Below are positions 54,434 to 64,000 of a stretch of 64,000 bases of DNA, one piece after another. The stretch covers positions 186,001 to 250,000 of the forward strand of contig NC_082410.1 in NCBI RefSeq assembly GCF_004011695.2. Reading direction: 5' to 3'. How positions within the stretch are numbered: position 1 is the first letter of the stretch; each line of letters opens with the position of its first letter. Made by a program: the position numbers and the translations under genes. Below the pieces are notes generated by a model. That model made no database searches and was not told the DNA's origin. It saw nothing but the letters and a program-made list of their open reading frames with translations. This stretch comes from Ascochyta rabiei. Its lineage: Eukaryota > Ascomycota > Dothideomycetes > Pleosporales > Didymellaceae.

Positions 54434-55185
54434 CGTTTGGGCCGGGAAAACATCTTCGCAGCAAGAGCCTCAGTACTCATCTAAGCAATTCGAAACGATT
54501 GGGACACCATCAAGACCCCTTCTAATCAACACAAGATCAGTAGTGAACCTGACAATGAGATCAAGAAGGATAGAGATCGAGCGACTGAATGAGTTGCCTG
54601 AGTATCGAAACGAAAATCTCGTCTCCAGTTCGTCAGGTGTGTATGCACTTCTAGCAACTGATCAGGCACATGACTGTGAAAGCACGTCATGCGCGCTTGC
54701 TACTCGGGACACTGGGCAAATGCCCCCCGATAAAGAGCACACCGCACGTCTAAACCTTGGAGGATGCAATTTCGCGGACTGAACAGAACGACTCGGGCAG
54801 GAAGTACTTAGGATCCGGTCTGTCGAACATGGCCAAGCAGATCGAGTGGACGGCCTCCAAACCTTCACCTTCACCACATGAGCTCTCAGTCAGAACGAAC
54901 GAACGCAGCAACCTTTCTTACCTCAGCTATAAGCCATAGCCCCAACAGTTCCAGCTTCACTTCATCACGGCTCACTAGCGCGGCCCACTTGCAGTCACTG
55001 CACTACCCCCCGTATATATACCGCACTTCGCTCGCTTCTGATCGCCTTTTCCCCTCGACCACACACTCTTTGTCTACCAACCAACCTCAAAAACGCTCTT
55101 TCCGCGCACCAGTGCCTTCCACTCCCTATATACCATTTTACCTTACATATACTCCGCGGTCAGCCACGCACACCATCGAGCCAAG
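54434..55185. promoter_or_regulatory. Upstream region of the Asl1-like gene
   Basis: About 750 bp. The 3' part looks like a strong promoter: a TATA element at about 55013-55020, pyrimidine-rich leader with ACCAACCAACCTC at 55075-55090, and CACACCATCGAGCCAAG before the ATG. The 5' part shows no gene. Confidence 0.45.
55013..55020 (+). promoter_or_regulatory. TATA box candidate
   Basis: TATATATA within CCCCGTATATATACCGCAC, about 165 bp before the ATG at 55186. It lies in a pyrimidine-rich context typical of strongly expressed fungal secreted-protein genes. Confidence 0.45.
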
Positions 55186-56202
55186 ATGTCCTTTTTCCGA
55201 GTCCTTCTTTTCGTGAGCCTGGCGCTCTTCAACTTCACGGCCGCAACCTCACGACCCATTGCTATCGCTCGCCCTCCACTCGAGACGGGAAGTGTCCATC
55301 GCCGCGGTGTCCCATACAACGAGGTCAAGTACATCAAGTACTTCGACGTTGGCGGCAGTCGGGTCACTTGGGTATATTTGACATCTTGATCCGTAGCTTA
55401 GCCACTCACTGAAAACTTGACCAGGCGTACAACTGGGATTCTCGATCTCATGGTGACATCGACGCATGGTTTGAGTTCGTCCCAATGCTGCACTCGAACC
55501 GCGCCGACCAGACTGGCAAGTGGGCTGAAGATGTTCGGGCTGCCGCGTTTGCAAACAAAGACGCGCCCACTCACCTCCTTGGATTCAATGAGCCTGACAA
55601 CTGCGAGTAAGTCGTTTGTGCCTGCATTTTCTAGAATAATCCCTAACAACACCAGACCCGGCATGGGCGGCGCTTGCATGGACCTCGGCAGCTCAATTGC
55701 TGCGTGGAAACAGCACATGGAGCCTCAGAAGTCGCTCAAGGAGAAGATGTATCTGGGCTCCCCTGCCGTGACCAATGGACCGAACGGGCTGGCCTACCTC
55801 TCATCTTTCATCAACGCTTGCACGGGCTGCAGCATCGACTTCATCAACATCCACTGGTGAGTACCCTTTACCTCCATCCTTCTTCACGTCTTCGACATCA
55901 CGATTCAATGCTGACTATCAGACAGGTACGACGAAGCAAGCAACGCTGCCTACTTCAAGAAGCACGTCGAGGACACCCGCAAGGTCGCCGCCGGCCGTCC
56001 CATCTGGATCACCGAATTCAAGCCGCGCGGTAATGATGAGCAGATCGAGGCATTTCTCGACGAAGTACTTCCTTGGCTTGATACCTCAAGTGATGTCCAT
56101 CGCTACGCTTACTTCATGGCGACTACGGGGGACGGATTCCTGATCGATAACGGTGGAAACAGCCTTAGCAACGTTGGAAGCCGTTACGCTTTCGGTGCTT
56201 AG
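55186..56202 (+). CDS. Secreted Asl1-like glycosyl hydrolase (GH128 fold)
   Basis: Four exons, 55186..55371, 55425..55606, 55656..55856 and 55926..56202, give 281 residues; introns are 53, 49 and 69 bp and each junction preserves conserved sequence (RVTW-AYNWDS, NEPDNCE-PGMGGACMD, FINIHW-YDEASNAAYF). Residues 1-20 are a signal peptide (FFRVLLFVSLALFNFTAA). The catalytic core of the Asl1/GH128 family is visible: FEFVPMLHSN, LGFNEPDNCE (acid/base Glu), SIDFINIHWYD and IWITEFKPRG (nucleophile Glu), with the C-terminal RYAYFMAT and LSNVGSRYAF. Related enzymes act on beta-1,3-glucan; fission yeast Asl1 is a wall-linked protein. Likely located in the cell wall or secreted. Confidence 0.92.
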
Positions 56203-56503
56203 ATCAATACTACCAGACTGTTGCAGACTGTCGCCAGTGATTGGACTGTAATCACGACTTTCAATTTCCCGTTTTGTTCCGCCGATCTCGAGGACAGATC
56301 TTTCCACAATCTACTCGGCATGCCGAAGCTAGAGGTTGCCTTCCCAGAAAACCACATCTACTAGATCGACATCGTTGAGCTTTCGGCTCTTCTGGCGTGG
56401 ATAGACAGAATCAAAAGCTGCTTCTTCACATTCTTGACGTTCATCTCATTGATGGGTGACCCATAAGTAACTTGATGTCTCCGGCTAACGCACTGTCTCC
56501 TCA
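56203..56503. other. Convergent intergenic region
   Basis: About 300 bp between the stop codons of the GH128-like and asparaginase genes. It should hold both 3' UTRs; no motif was recognised. Confidence 0.4.
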
Positions 56504-57718
56504 CTAGCTGCCAGGACTCCACGGCTCTCCAATAGCCTTTCTGAACGCACCCTCAAACAACTCAATAGTTTGATTCATACCCATGCCGCTGGCAATCGCA
56601 AGTTGCAACATGATTCTAGCCTGGATGACATGGACAAAGCCCGACTTGGCGTACGAAGGCGTCAGGTCAGGACTGCTCGGTCCGAACGGACTCCTAGTCC
56701 CGACAACGACCTGCAGTCCCTTCTCCATCGCTTCGGCAATCTCATCCTGGCCCGTTGGTACTCCACCGTTGCCGGTACCAGCGATCACTACTCCTGCAGC
56801 GCCATTCGCTTGAGAGTTAAGCACAAGCTTTCCATCGAACTCGCGGGCCGCGTAAAGAATGTCGACCTTCGGAAGGGCGGGATATGAGGAGTGTTTGGAT
56901 ACCTGAGACAGATCAAAGGCATGCTTGTAAAGTGGTTGTGATGGTGTGTTGTAGAAGACCGGTAAGCTGTTGATGAAAAGGCCAAGATCCCCTGTAGCAG
57001 TGGCGCCAAAGGCGTCGGGGTTTGTGGAATGCAGTTTGGTCGCCCAATAACCCGGTATGATACGGGCGTTGAATGCAACCATGACGCCTCGGTTTCGTGC
57101 TTCTGGAGTTGCAGCTAGCTTGACACCATCGAAGAAGTTCGCGTCTCCGTCGTAAGAGAGATACGTCCAAGGCCGCATTGACCCGACTGCAACAATAGGT
57201 TTGCCGCAATTTACGAGACTGTCCATAAGGAATGCCGTTTCTTCGAGCGAGTTGGTTCCATGGGTGAACACGGCGCCGACGATATCGCTATCTTTTGAGC
57301 ACAGAGCGTCATAGGCGAACCGGGTCATGTTCATCACTAAGGCATCGTTGGTGCCCGTCGAGCCATCATCGCTTGTCCAATTGGAAACAGCAAGTTGTGT
57401 ATTGTTGAGAAGGTATGGGTTGCGAGCTATGATTTGCTCCCCAGTGATTCCTAGGTCGCCATACTGAGTGTCATCCAAAGCACCGTGAATTGAGCCGCCT
57501 GAGATGGTGCCTCCTGTGAAAAGTACCCTTTGCTGTTTAGCTTTAAGAACAGCCCATCACATTTATGTAGCTCACAAGACTTTGGGGAGCGTGCTGTTAC
57601 CTCCCAACCAGGTCAATCCAAGTCGTTCACTGGCGGTAGAAGCGTTCTTGCGGGAAAGCGTTGGTGTAGCATTGCTACAGACCACGAAGAAGAGAGAGCT
57701 GAGAGTAAGAATACGCAT
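56504..57718 (-). CDS. Secreted L-asparaginase-type (type II) amidohydrolase
   Basis: Two exons, 57718..57576 and 57527..56504, give 388 residues; the 48-bp intron (GTGAGC..GCAAAG) joins STLPKVL to VLFTGGTISGG. The N-terminus (ILTLSSLFFVVCSNA) is a signal peptide, so the enzyme is extracellular or periplasmic-like. The first catalytic Thr is T55 in FTGGTISGG. The second motif, normally HGTDT, reads THGTNSLEETAF (T139, N140), so the usual catalytic Asp is Asn. Further family blocks are VAVGSMRPWTYLSYDGDANF, KLAATPEARNRGVMVAFNAR, VVIAGTGNGGVPTGQDE and VVVGTRSPFG. The expected reaction is asparagine to aspartate plus ammonia, for nitrogen scavenging; whether this protein does it is open given N140. 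It converges on the Asl1-like gene. Confidence 0.88.
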
Positions 57719-58476
57719 GTCAGAAGCACGGAATATCGATGATCTGAGCGTAGATGAAGAGGGCAACTTGTCGATACATCTTATACTTTCCTATCATCTT
57801 TCTCAAAGACACCTTAATGGCCCCTGGTCTAGATGGATTCGCTTGGAGCTGTCATCCGCATCACTCCGGCACATGCTCTGCAAGTCACAACGTAGACATC
57901 CGATAGCAGATGCAATTTCTGCTTGGCATCGCAGCCTAATGAGGGAGGTGAAGGCCCGAGAATAAGATTGTATTGGCAGGGGCGTTATCGGTCCTGCGTC
58001 ATTGACCAGTGGATGATAGCAATGAGCTGCGGAGCAAGAGCGGGGTTTTGGAGCTCGCCCGATGAGCCTATACGTTGCTTAGAGGATTCCGCAGAACAAC
58101 AGCACTAGAAGCGGTTGGATGATAAAAACATCTGGACTGCATGGTTGCTTGCGATGCGGCACCAATACAGGGGTAGCAACAAGAAACAAATGAGTAGTCA
58201 AAAGGCTCACGATCAACATGAGCTAAGCCGCATCAACATTAGCTTGTTTTGATCCATCGATGCCGTGGCGTGTGTGAGCCGTCCTGTCTACTGGTACATA
58301 GTTGCACCTATCTCCAAAAGTAATCATAATCTACGGATGCTTCGGAAATAAATCGCTTTGGACCTCGGTAACATCGCAATTCGGCCTCCTTGTTGGTGTG
58401 AATGAAGCGGTAAGATTGGTGTACGCCATGAAAGCGCCGACTCGAATATCAATATGTTTGATGTCAGGCCCCAGTC
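57719..58476. other. Intergenic region upstream of asparaginase
   Basis: About 760 bp with no supported gene; open frames at 57504-57965 and 58302-58493 on plus show no family features. It contains the asparaginase promoter. Confidence 0.45.
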
Positions 58477-58928
58477 CTAGTCTCGGAGCTTGACCTCGAT
58501 GACATACCATCGACACAGGACTCCATCGTTGTCGTTGCTCCATGAAACACCACGAATGACATCTTCCCCTTCGTCATCCTTCATCTTGACTAGATAGAAT
58601 GGAAATTCGTTCTGGCTGCCGCCACCCTCGCCTGACCGATAGCAAAATCTAGCTCTCTGAATGCAATTTCCCGATCCTGCAGCGCCCCAGTATCTACATA
58701 ACAATGTACGGCGTTTCTGAAACAGAACTTTCCAAAGGTCTTGACATTGTCCACGTCGGGTGTGTCAGGGTGCTTGCCCAATAAGCATCGATATAGGTCG
58801 ATTGAAGTGTCTTCCTCACTAGTCCACGAAGGCGACGAGACTTTCTGCTGCGCCTCAAGAAGCTCGTGTCTGGGCCATGCCACGGATAGAGGGTTTCCTG
58901 TGGTGATGAGCACATAAAGTGAAGGCAT
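58477..58928 (-). CDS. Putative small protein of unknown function
   Basis: Two minus frames can be joined by a 41-bp phase-0 intron (58697..58657, GTAGAT..TTCAG): exons 58928..58698 and 58656..58477, giving 136 residues. The join reads RNAVHCY-RARFCYRSGEGGG and continues through FYLVKMKDDEGEDVIRGVSW to a TAG stop. The intron is short and lacks a clear branch site, so the model is tentative. The ATG is at 58928. No family was recognised. Without splicing the first frame ends after 112 residues and the second has no convincing start. Confidence 0.4.
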
Positions 58929-59427
58929 GTCGAATTAGATGGCAGGGGAAATCGCTGCCGACAGCACCAAGTATGGATTCAACCGCAAGTACGGCGCCAA
59001 CACGGTGGAAACGAAGATATGGGGTGGTGTGCGGGTACCAGGCGTCTTTGTGAAGCGGGATGAGGTGTTTGGCGCTGTAGTTGCCAATTGGGTGGATCGT
59101 GGTGTGGAGACTACCGCGCATATTAGCAGGCAGGAGTAAAAACAGGTGACAGGACAGTTTGATGAGTGCTCGTCAAAAGCGGCTTACTGGTGATCGGCAC
59201 GTTTCGTATGGCTGCTCTCATTGAAACTCCATGGTATGATGCGCGGTTCGAAGACGGCTCGCTTTTATGCAGCAAGCTTAAGGTACTGCAAGATTTGTTC
59301 GATACGATGAATGAGGCAGACATGGGTTCTATGAGATGAATTGAGTTATTTACACCATTGATGAAGTTTTGATTCGACCCATGCGTCAACGAGAACCCCA
59401 CGATGCCTGGTTCTCAATCGCCATGAT
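58929..59427. other. Intergenic region
   Basis: About 500 bp between minus-strand genes. A plus frame from an ATG at 58939 runs 66 codons but shows no family features. No repeats. Confidence 0.4.
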
Positions 59428-60360
59428 CTAACAGGTCAAGTCGAAGTAAGGCGTGTTGTTCTCCAGCGGCGTGACCGCGAAGCTCAAATCGGTCTGGGCA
59501 GTGTTGGCATCCTTGAGTGTGTACCAGAAAGTGTTCCTCTGGCCAAAGAGACTGCAGCCGACTTCCTTCCAGTAGCGCTGGCTGTTCTCTGTGCTCGCAA
59601 CGGCATCGCGAGAGTTGGGTCCGACACGCGGCCATCCCGTCTCGGTGACCCAGACCTCCTTTCCGCCTGCAACACCCTCGGTTTGCGCGACAGCCGTCCT
59701 GAAGTTCTCGGCAGCCAAGTCAATCGAGTTTGCCTTGGTCGATTCGAAGTAGGGGAACGAGTTGTGACCGAGCCAATTGACAGAGTTCGCTACGCCGCGG
59801 TTCTCAGGCAGGACCCATGCTGTCCATGTATCGACGTGGCCGATGGGCTTGCTCTCGAGTCCGGTTCCGCGAATCCAATCACGCATCCAGCCAATGTAGC
59901 CTTCGATCTCGGCACCGGTGGCACCGACGCCAGCGTTGTTGGCTACACCCTGGGGAGAGCTGCGGTACAGGTCCTCGGAGCCTACGCTGATACCGACGAT
60001 GCGGTCTGTGAATGCGCTTCCGAGGTCGCGGGATGCTTGAAGTAGCGCGTTCAACTCGTTCTCGTACACGGCTCGTCCAGCAGATGCCCACAGACCGACA
60101 AGGATTTTGGTGTCGGTATCGATGGCAGCGCGGAAAGCTTCGATGGGTGCCGCGGCAGTACCGCACTGGATGGAAGTGTAAAGGCGAGCGGCCTGGAAAC
60201 CTGATGCGCCGGATAGCGATTTGGCATCGTTGAAGTAGCGGACGAAGTCGCTGTAGCCTCTGCAGGAGCCGTCGTTGTTGGTGGCGCCATAGTTGAAGCC
60301 TTTGACCTGGGCTGAGACAGCTGTGGCCAAAGCAAGGAGAGACGCCACTGTTGCCTTCAT
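59428..60360 (-). CDS. Secreted GH17 beta-1,3-glucanase/transglucosylase
   Basis: The ATG at 60360 gives 310 residues and places a signal peptide at the start (KATVASLLALATAVSA, cleavage before QVKGFNYG); an in-frame ATG at 60381 would add seven polar residues. GH17 hallmarks are GFNYGATNNDGSCRGYSDF, ILVGLWASAGRAVYENELNA, DRIVGISVGSEDLYR (acid/base Glu), NWLGHNSFPYFE and KEVWVTETGWPRVGPNS (nucleophile Glu), ending in WYTLKDAN and YFDLTC. Fungal members such as Scw4/Bgl2 relatives remodel wall beta-1,3-glucan. No Ser/Thr stalk or GPI signal follows, so the enzyme is probably soluble or ionically bound in the wall. One exon. Confidence 0.93.
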   Translation of the reverse strand: MKATVASLLALATAVSAQVKGFNYGATNNDGSCRGYSDFVRYFNDAKSLSGASGFQAARLYTSIQCGTAAAPIEAFRAAIDTDTKILVGLWASAGRAVYENELNALLQASRDLGSAFTDRIVGISVGSEDLYRSSPQGVANNAGVGATGAEIEGYIGWMRDWIRGTGLESKPIGHVDTWTAWVLPENRGVANSVNWLGHNSFPYFESTKANSIDLAAENFRTAVAQTEGVAGGKEVWVTETGWPRVGPNSRDAVASTENSQRYWKEVGCSLFGQRNTFWYTLKDANTAQTDLSFAVTPLENNTPYFDLTC

Positions 60361-61819
60361 GGTGGTGTAGTAGGAACACAATTAATTATTAATCAGCGTT
60401 GATATTGATGAAAATTACGGGGACTCTCTTCCTCAAGTATGCCAATATGTTTGCCCCTAGCTTCTGCATTGTCGGATCTGCACATCATCGCCAAGAGTAA
60501 CATGACGTTGTGAGGCTCGTGTCTGACGTGTCGGAAGCTTTTAGCCCGCATTTACGAGCTTCAACGAGCCCAATTAGCCAAGTGCCATGCAGCTGAACGC
60601 ACTTGGCATACCATGTTGAACCAACCCCAAGAAAAGGGTCCAATACATTGTTCCAGAAGCGGAATAGCCAATGCAAAAATAGACTGCGGCAATATGGGGA
60701 TGCAACGTCAGAGCTTGCCTTGTGGATGTTGTAAAAACGTAGACTGAGGAGTATCCAGGAGCTCCTTGGAGCGTGGTACTTGCGCGCGGCCTTTGTGGAA
60801 ATATTGGCCTGGTAAGGTCCATGTGCTCAAGACTTGCTCTCTGCTAAGTCCTCCCAATCTTTTCATCACCATCGCGCTGGCGGATTAGGAGAGCATGGTT
60901 GGGGTGGCATCTTCTGCAGTAGTCCAGTGTCATCTGAAAACCACTTGTTGCGACCGAGTTGTCCAGCATGTGTCTAACCCTCATCGTTCATCGCATCCAT
61001 GTCTGCGCCCCTCACCAAGAGCGCATTGAACAGGTCTGGGCTTCAGGCACCGGAACCCTATAATGGTACTTCAGAGAGCGGTGAGGAGCTGTGTTCCCTC
61101 TCTGATCGCTCCGGTTCTGCGCCATGATTGATGAGTTCGACTATTATCAAACATACCGGTGAGGTTTAATTAGGATAGCAGACATATGCTCGGTGGTAAA
61201 TTGACTCCGTGATCGATAAGAATGATCAAAGACACGTTTCGTTGGATCTAAGCCAAGCTGCAGAGCCAATAGCAGCAAGACGCACCTGGTAACATGTATC
61301 CACATCATGTTCAAGCTGAGGATCCGTACCAGCTGATGGGAGTACCTGGACAGCTTCTGCTTAATTGCTTCGAATTGCCAGGTGGAGGGCTGTGCAGTAG
61401 TGGTGACTCCGGATGTCAGCAGTATCAACTTCTACCAGCGACAATGCGAGTTAAGCGACTTCTCCCTTAAAAACAGCCTTGTGTAGGGTGGAGTCGTTGT
61501 CATGAGGCGGATACATTTCTGCGGCTAAAGGCTCACACCCTGTATGGCCGCCGGGCCAGGCGACGTATTTCCAATTGTCGAGTGGTTCGGCCATGTCAAT
61601 AAGGAGCTGACGCGTTGGCAGGAAGAATGAGTCGCGCAATAGTGGAGTGTTTGAGACTTGGGTAGTAGATCATTTTGTGGGCATAAGGTATGGAATCCAG
61701 AAAGGCGCCAAACGGCTCAAGGGCGGCAGATGCTTGGAAAGATTCTCAGCTTTGAAAATGTACTGCGGCACAGCATGACCTGGTCAGAGGTCGAGAAGAT
61801 CTGGCGGGCCATGCAACCT
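60361..61819. other. 1.5-kb intergenic region, no recognised gene
   Basis: Holds the GH17 promoter on its left. Minus frames at 61451-61639 (with MAEPLDNWKYVAWPGG) and 61147-61428 are short and lack support. No repeats or RNA genes noticed. Confidence 0.45.
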
Positions 61820-63597
61820 TTAATCCCTCAAGAACATCTTGTAGCTGGCGCTATCAGTGACCTCTTTGTAAGGATAGCCGATGTCCCTCAGGAAGTCCGT
61901 CAGCTTTGCGCTCTCTTCCTGCTTGCACTGAATACCAGCCAGGATCTTGGCGACATCGCCGCCATAGTTTCTGTAGTGAAAGAGACTGATGTTCATGCCC
62001 GGCTGCAGCGTGTTCAAAAACTTGAACAAGGCGCCGCCCCGCTCGGGAAACTCGAACATGAACATGTGCTCGTCAGCGGCGGCGCTGCGACCGCCGACCA
62101 GGTAACGGATGTGTGACTTTGCGAGCTCGTCTTGCGAGAGATCGGTCGCTGTCATGCCCTCGACGGCAAGACGAGCGATGAGATCGGGCAGGTCGCGAGA
62201 GCGCGTCGCGGCCTTGAGCTCGACACCGACCAGGATGTTGGCTTCCTGTGGGCCCGAGTAGCGGTAGCTGAACTCTGTGACGCCCATGGGATGGATGGTG
62301 GAGACGAGCTTTGCGAAGGCGCCGGGGGTTTCGGGGATGGTGACGGAGAGCAGGGCTTCCTTGTTCTCACCCAGGGCCGCGCGCTCAGCGACGAAGCGGA
62401 GGCGGTCAAAGTTCATGTTGGCACCACTGGCAACGGCGACGAGGCCGCGCTCGCGGTCGGGCGAGGGGTTGCGGCTGACCCACTTCTTCAAGCCAGCGAG
62501 GGCAAGGGCGCCGGCGGGCTCGACAATGGAGCGTGTGTCCTCGAACATGTCCTTGATGGCGGCGCAGGTCTCGTCGGTGGTGACCTGGACGACCTCGTCG
62601 ACGACGTCCTGGCAGATGCGGAAGGTCTCCTCGCCGACCGTCTTGACAGCGGCGCCGTCGGCGAACAGGCCGACTTCCTTGAGCAGCACGCGGCGGCCGG
62701 CCTTGAGCGACTCGACCATGGCGTTGGCGTCGTACTGCTCGACGCCGATGATCCTGACGTGGGGGGCGATGCGCTTGATGTAGACGCCGATGCCGGCTAT
62801 CAGGCCGCCGCCGCCGACGCAGCAGAAGACGGCGTGCAGGTTCTGCAGATTCGTCTGGCGCAGCAGCTCCAGGCCGACGGTGCCCTGGCCAGCAATGACG
62901 TACGGGTCGTCGAAGGGCGGGATCTGGACGAGGCCGTGCAGCGTCTCGAGGCGGGCGGCCTCGGCCTTTGCGGCGTCGAAGTCGGCGCCGTGGAGGATGA
63001 CGGAGCCGCCGAGGCGCGAGACGTTCTTGTGCTTGATGTCGGGGGTGCCCGAGGGCATGACAATGGTGGCGGGGATCTTCAGGTGGCGGGCGGAGTAGGC
63101 GACGCCCTGGGCGTGGTTGCCGGCGCTGCACGCAACCACGCCCCGCCAGCGGTGCTTGGGGTCGAGGTGGGCCATTTTGTTGTAGGCGCCGCGCAGCTTG
63201 AAGCTGAAGACGGGCTGCAGGTCCTCGCGCTTGAGCAGGACATTGCACTCGAGCCGGTTGCTGAGGTTGGTGGCGTGCGTGAGCGGCGTCTCGCTGACGA
63301 CCTCGTACACGCGCGACGTGAGGATGAGGCGCAGATACTGGGGCGGCGGGCGTCAGACACTCGCGGCTCGGTCAAGGGGTCCCGTGGCACGTGACCTACA
63401 TCAGGATACCCGTTGGGCAGCAGGAACGCCTCGGGCACCACGCTGCTCTTGTCGCGCGACGACTCGTTGGGCGGGCTGGGGGTCGCCGTGTACTCTGTGA
63501 GCGCGAGGCCCGTCTGCTTGGGCGTGCGCGGCGAGCTGAGCCCATTGGGCGTGTTGTCAGGCGTCGTCGGCCGCGAGTAGTCTTCTACGGCTGCCAT
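61820..63597 (-). CDS. ILV1: Threonine dehydratase (isoleucine biosynthesis)
   Basis: Two exons, 63597..63400 and 63337..61820, give 571 residues; the 62-bp intron (GTAGGT..CCCCAG) joins LPNGYPD to [14 protein letters not shown]. The catalytic PLP domain contains [10 protein letters not shown] (Lys113 forms the Schiff base), [16 protein letters not shown] and [12 protein letters not shown] (phosphate-binding Gly loop). After about residue 390 come two ACT-like regulatory modules ([39 protein letters not shown]), the set that binds isoleucine for feedback inhibition. The enzyme makes 2-oxobutanoate and ammonia from threonine, the first step of isoleucine synthesis, in mitochondria; the Ser/Thr/Pro-rich first 60 residues may include the transit peptide. 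A CACGTG-rich tandem array lies upstream. Confidence 0.95.
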
Positions 63598-63808
63598 GGT
63601 GGGCGTGGTGGAGGTGAAGGGCGTGGAGGGCGTGGTGGAGTGGCTGGCAGCTGGACGCTCTCAATTCTGAAGCTCATGATTTGCAACGCCTGCATGCTTA
63701 ATCGGAGGGCCCCGCCTTTTGTGGGGCGCGCGGGGAGTGGCTCGCCTGTCCGATGCACGCACGCTCTTTGACTCTTTGTGTGCAAAGGTGGTGCACGGTG
63801 TTGTTCGC
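63598..63808. promoter_or_regulatory. ILV1-proximal promoter
   Basis: About 210 bp between the ILV1 start and the tandem array. Next to the start are GGTGGAGG-type purine-rich repeats (63608-63640). No TATA element was found. Confidence 0.4.
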
Positions 63809-64000
63809 ACGTGATGCGTCCTACACACGTGATGCACTCACTCCATCCACGTCATGCACACCATGCACGTGATGTACTTCATTCACGTGATGCACTCCAT
63901 GCACGTTATGCACTTCATGCACGTGATGCACTTCATGCACGTGATGCACTTCATTCACGTCATGCACTCCATTCACGTCATGCACGTCTTTCGGTGCAAC
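63809..64000. repeat. 18-bp tandem array with repeated CACGTGATGCAC
   Basis: About ten imperfect copies of GCACGTGATGCACTTCAT and variants, running to about 63990 near the window edge. Six copies keep the E-box CACGTG; others have CACGTC or CACGTT. It lies 210-400 bp upstream of the ILV1 start. Confidence 0.93.

Noticed and set aside
54543..54782. Plus frame of 79 codons
   Set aside because: It begins at a non-ATG codon, and no motif or splice continuation was found.
62132..63394. Plus-strand open frame of 420 codons
   Set aside because: Antisense to ILV1; Asp/Val/Gly/Ala-rich as expected for the complement of a GC-rich third-codon gene.
63809..64000. Telomeric or subtelomeric repeat
   Set aside because: The unit is an 18-bp CACGTGATGCAC sequence, not a TTAGGG-type telomere repeat, and it abuts a housekeeping gene.

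Overview
The window is nuclear DNA of a filamentous ascomycete (Pezizomycotina; a dothideomycete-type fungus is my best guess). The evidence is short introns of about 41-103 bp with GT..AG ends, dense intron-poor genes on both strands, fungal cell-wall enzymes (GH17, Asl1-like GH128), a fungal lysine-pathway enzyme, and Ser/Thr-rich secreted proteins. I see no bacterial operons, CRISPR array, tRNA or rRNA gene, or intact transposon.

Layout. 1-3754: two divergent FAD-linked sterol-reductase-like (DHCR24/Diminuto family) paralogues, one cut by the window edge. 5148-8576: a 1142-residue coiled-coil protein with an AT-hook. 10371-20325 (all minus): NEDD1-like WD40 protein, fatty-acid-desaturase-type membrane protein, an unknown membrane protein, an orphan membrane-protein tail, a zinc-finger DEDDh exonuclease and a GNAT acetyltransferase. 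20927-28153: GT31-type glycosyltransferase, 2-hydroxyacid dehydrogenase, a secreted Ser/Thr-rich protein and a mitochondrial carrier. 28811-44945 (all plus): the FACT subunit SPT16, a 1830-residue ankyrin protein whose N-terminus carries a nucleotidyltransferase-like signature, a basic unknown protein, and an FBXO31-type F-box protein. 45529-51400: DUF1769-family protein, homoisocitrate dehydrogenase (LYS12) and a Dal5-like MFS permease. 51855-54256: an unknown protein and a decayed RING-finger gene in a quieter, accessory-looking stretch. 55186-63597: Asl1-like glycosidase, secreted asparaginase, a small putative gene, GH17 beta-1,3-glucanase and threonine dehydratase (ILV1).

The genes do not form one pathway or an obvious biosynthetic cluster. 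Local themes are wall remodelling plus secreted asparaginase at the right end, amino-acid synthesis (LYS12, ILV1), and nuclear functions (SPT16, exonuclease, F-box). The most striking non-coding pattern is that at least six promoters each carry their own unrelated minisatellite, often within 50-300 bp of the start codon. Other points of interest are the NTase-like/ankyrin fusion, a diverged 125-bp duplication with RIP-like C-to-T bias, a RING pseudogene with a lost zinc ligand, and an asparaginase with Asn in place of the usual catalytic Asp. All exon boundaries were deduced by reading frame and family similarity only.
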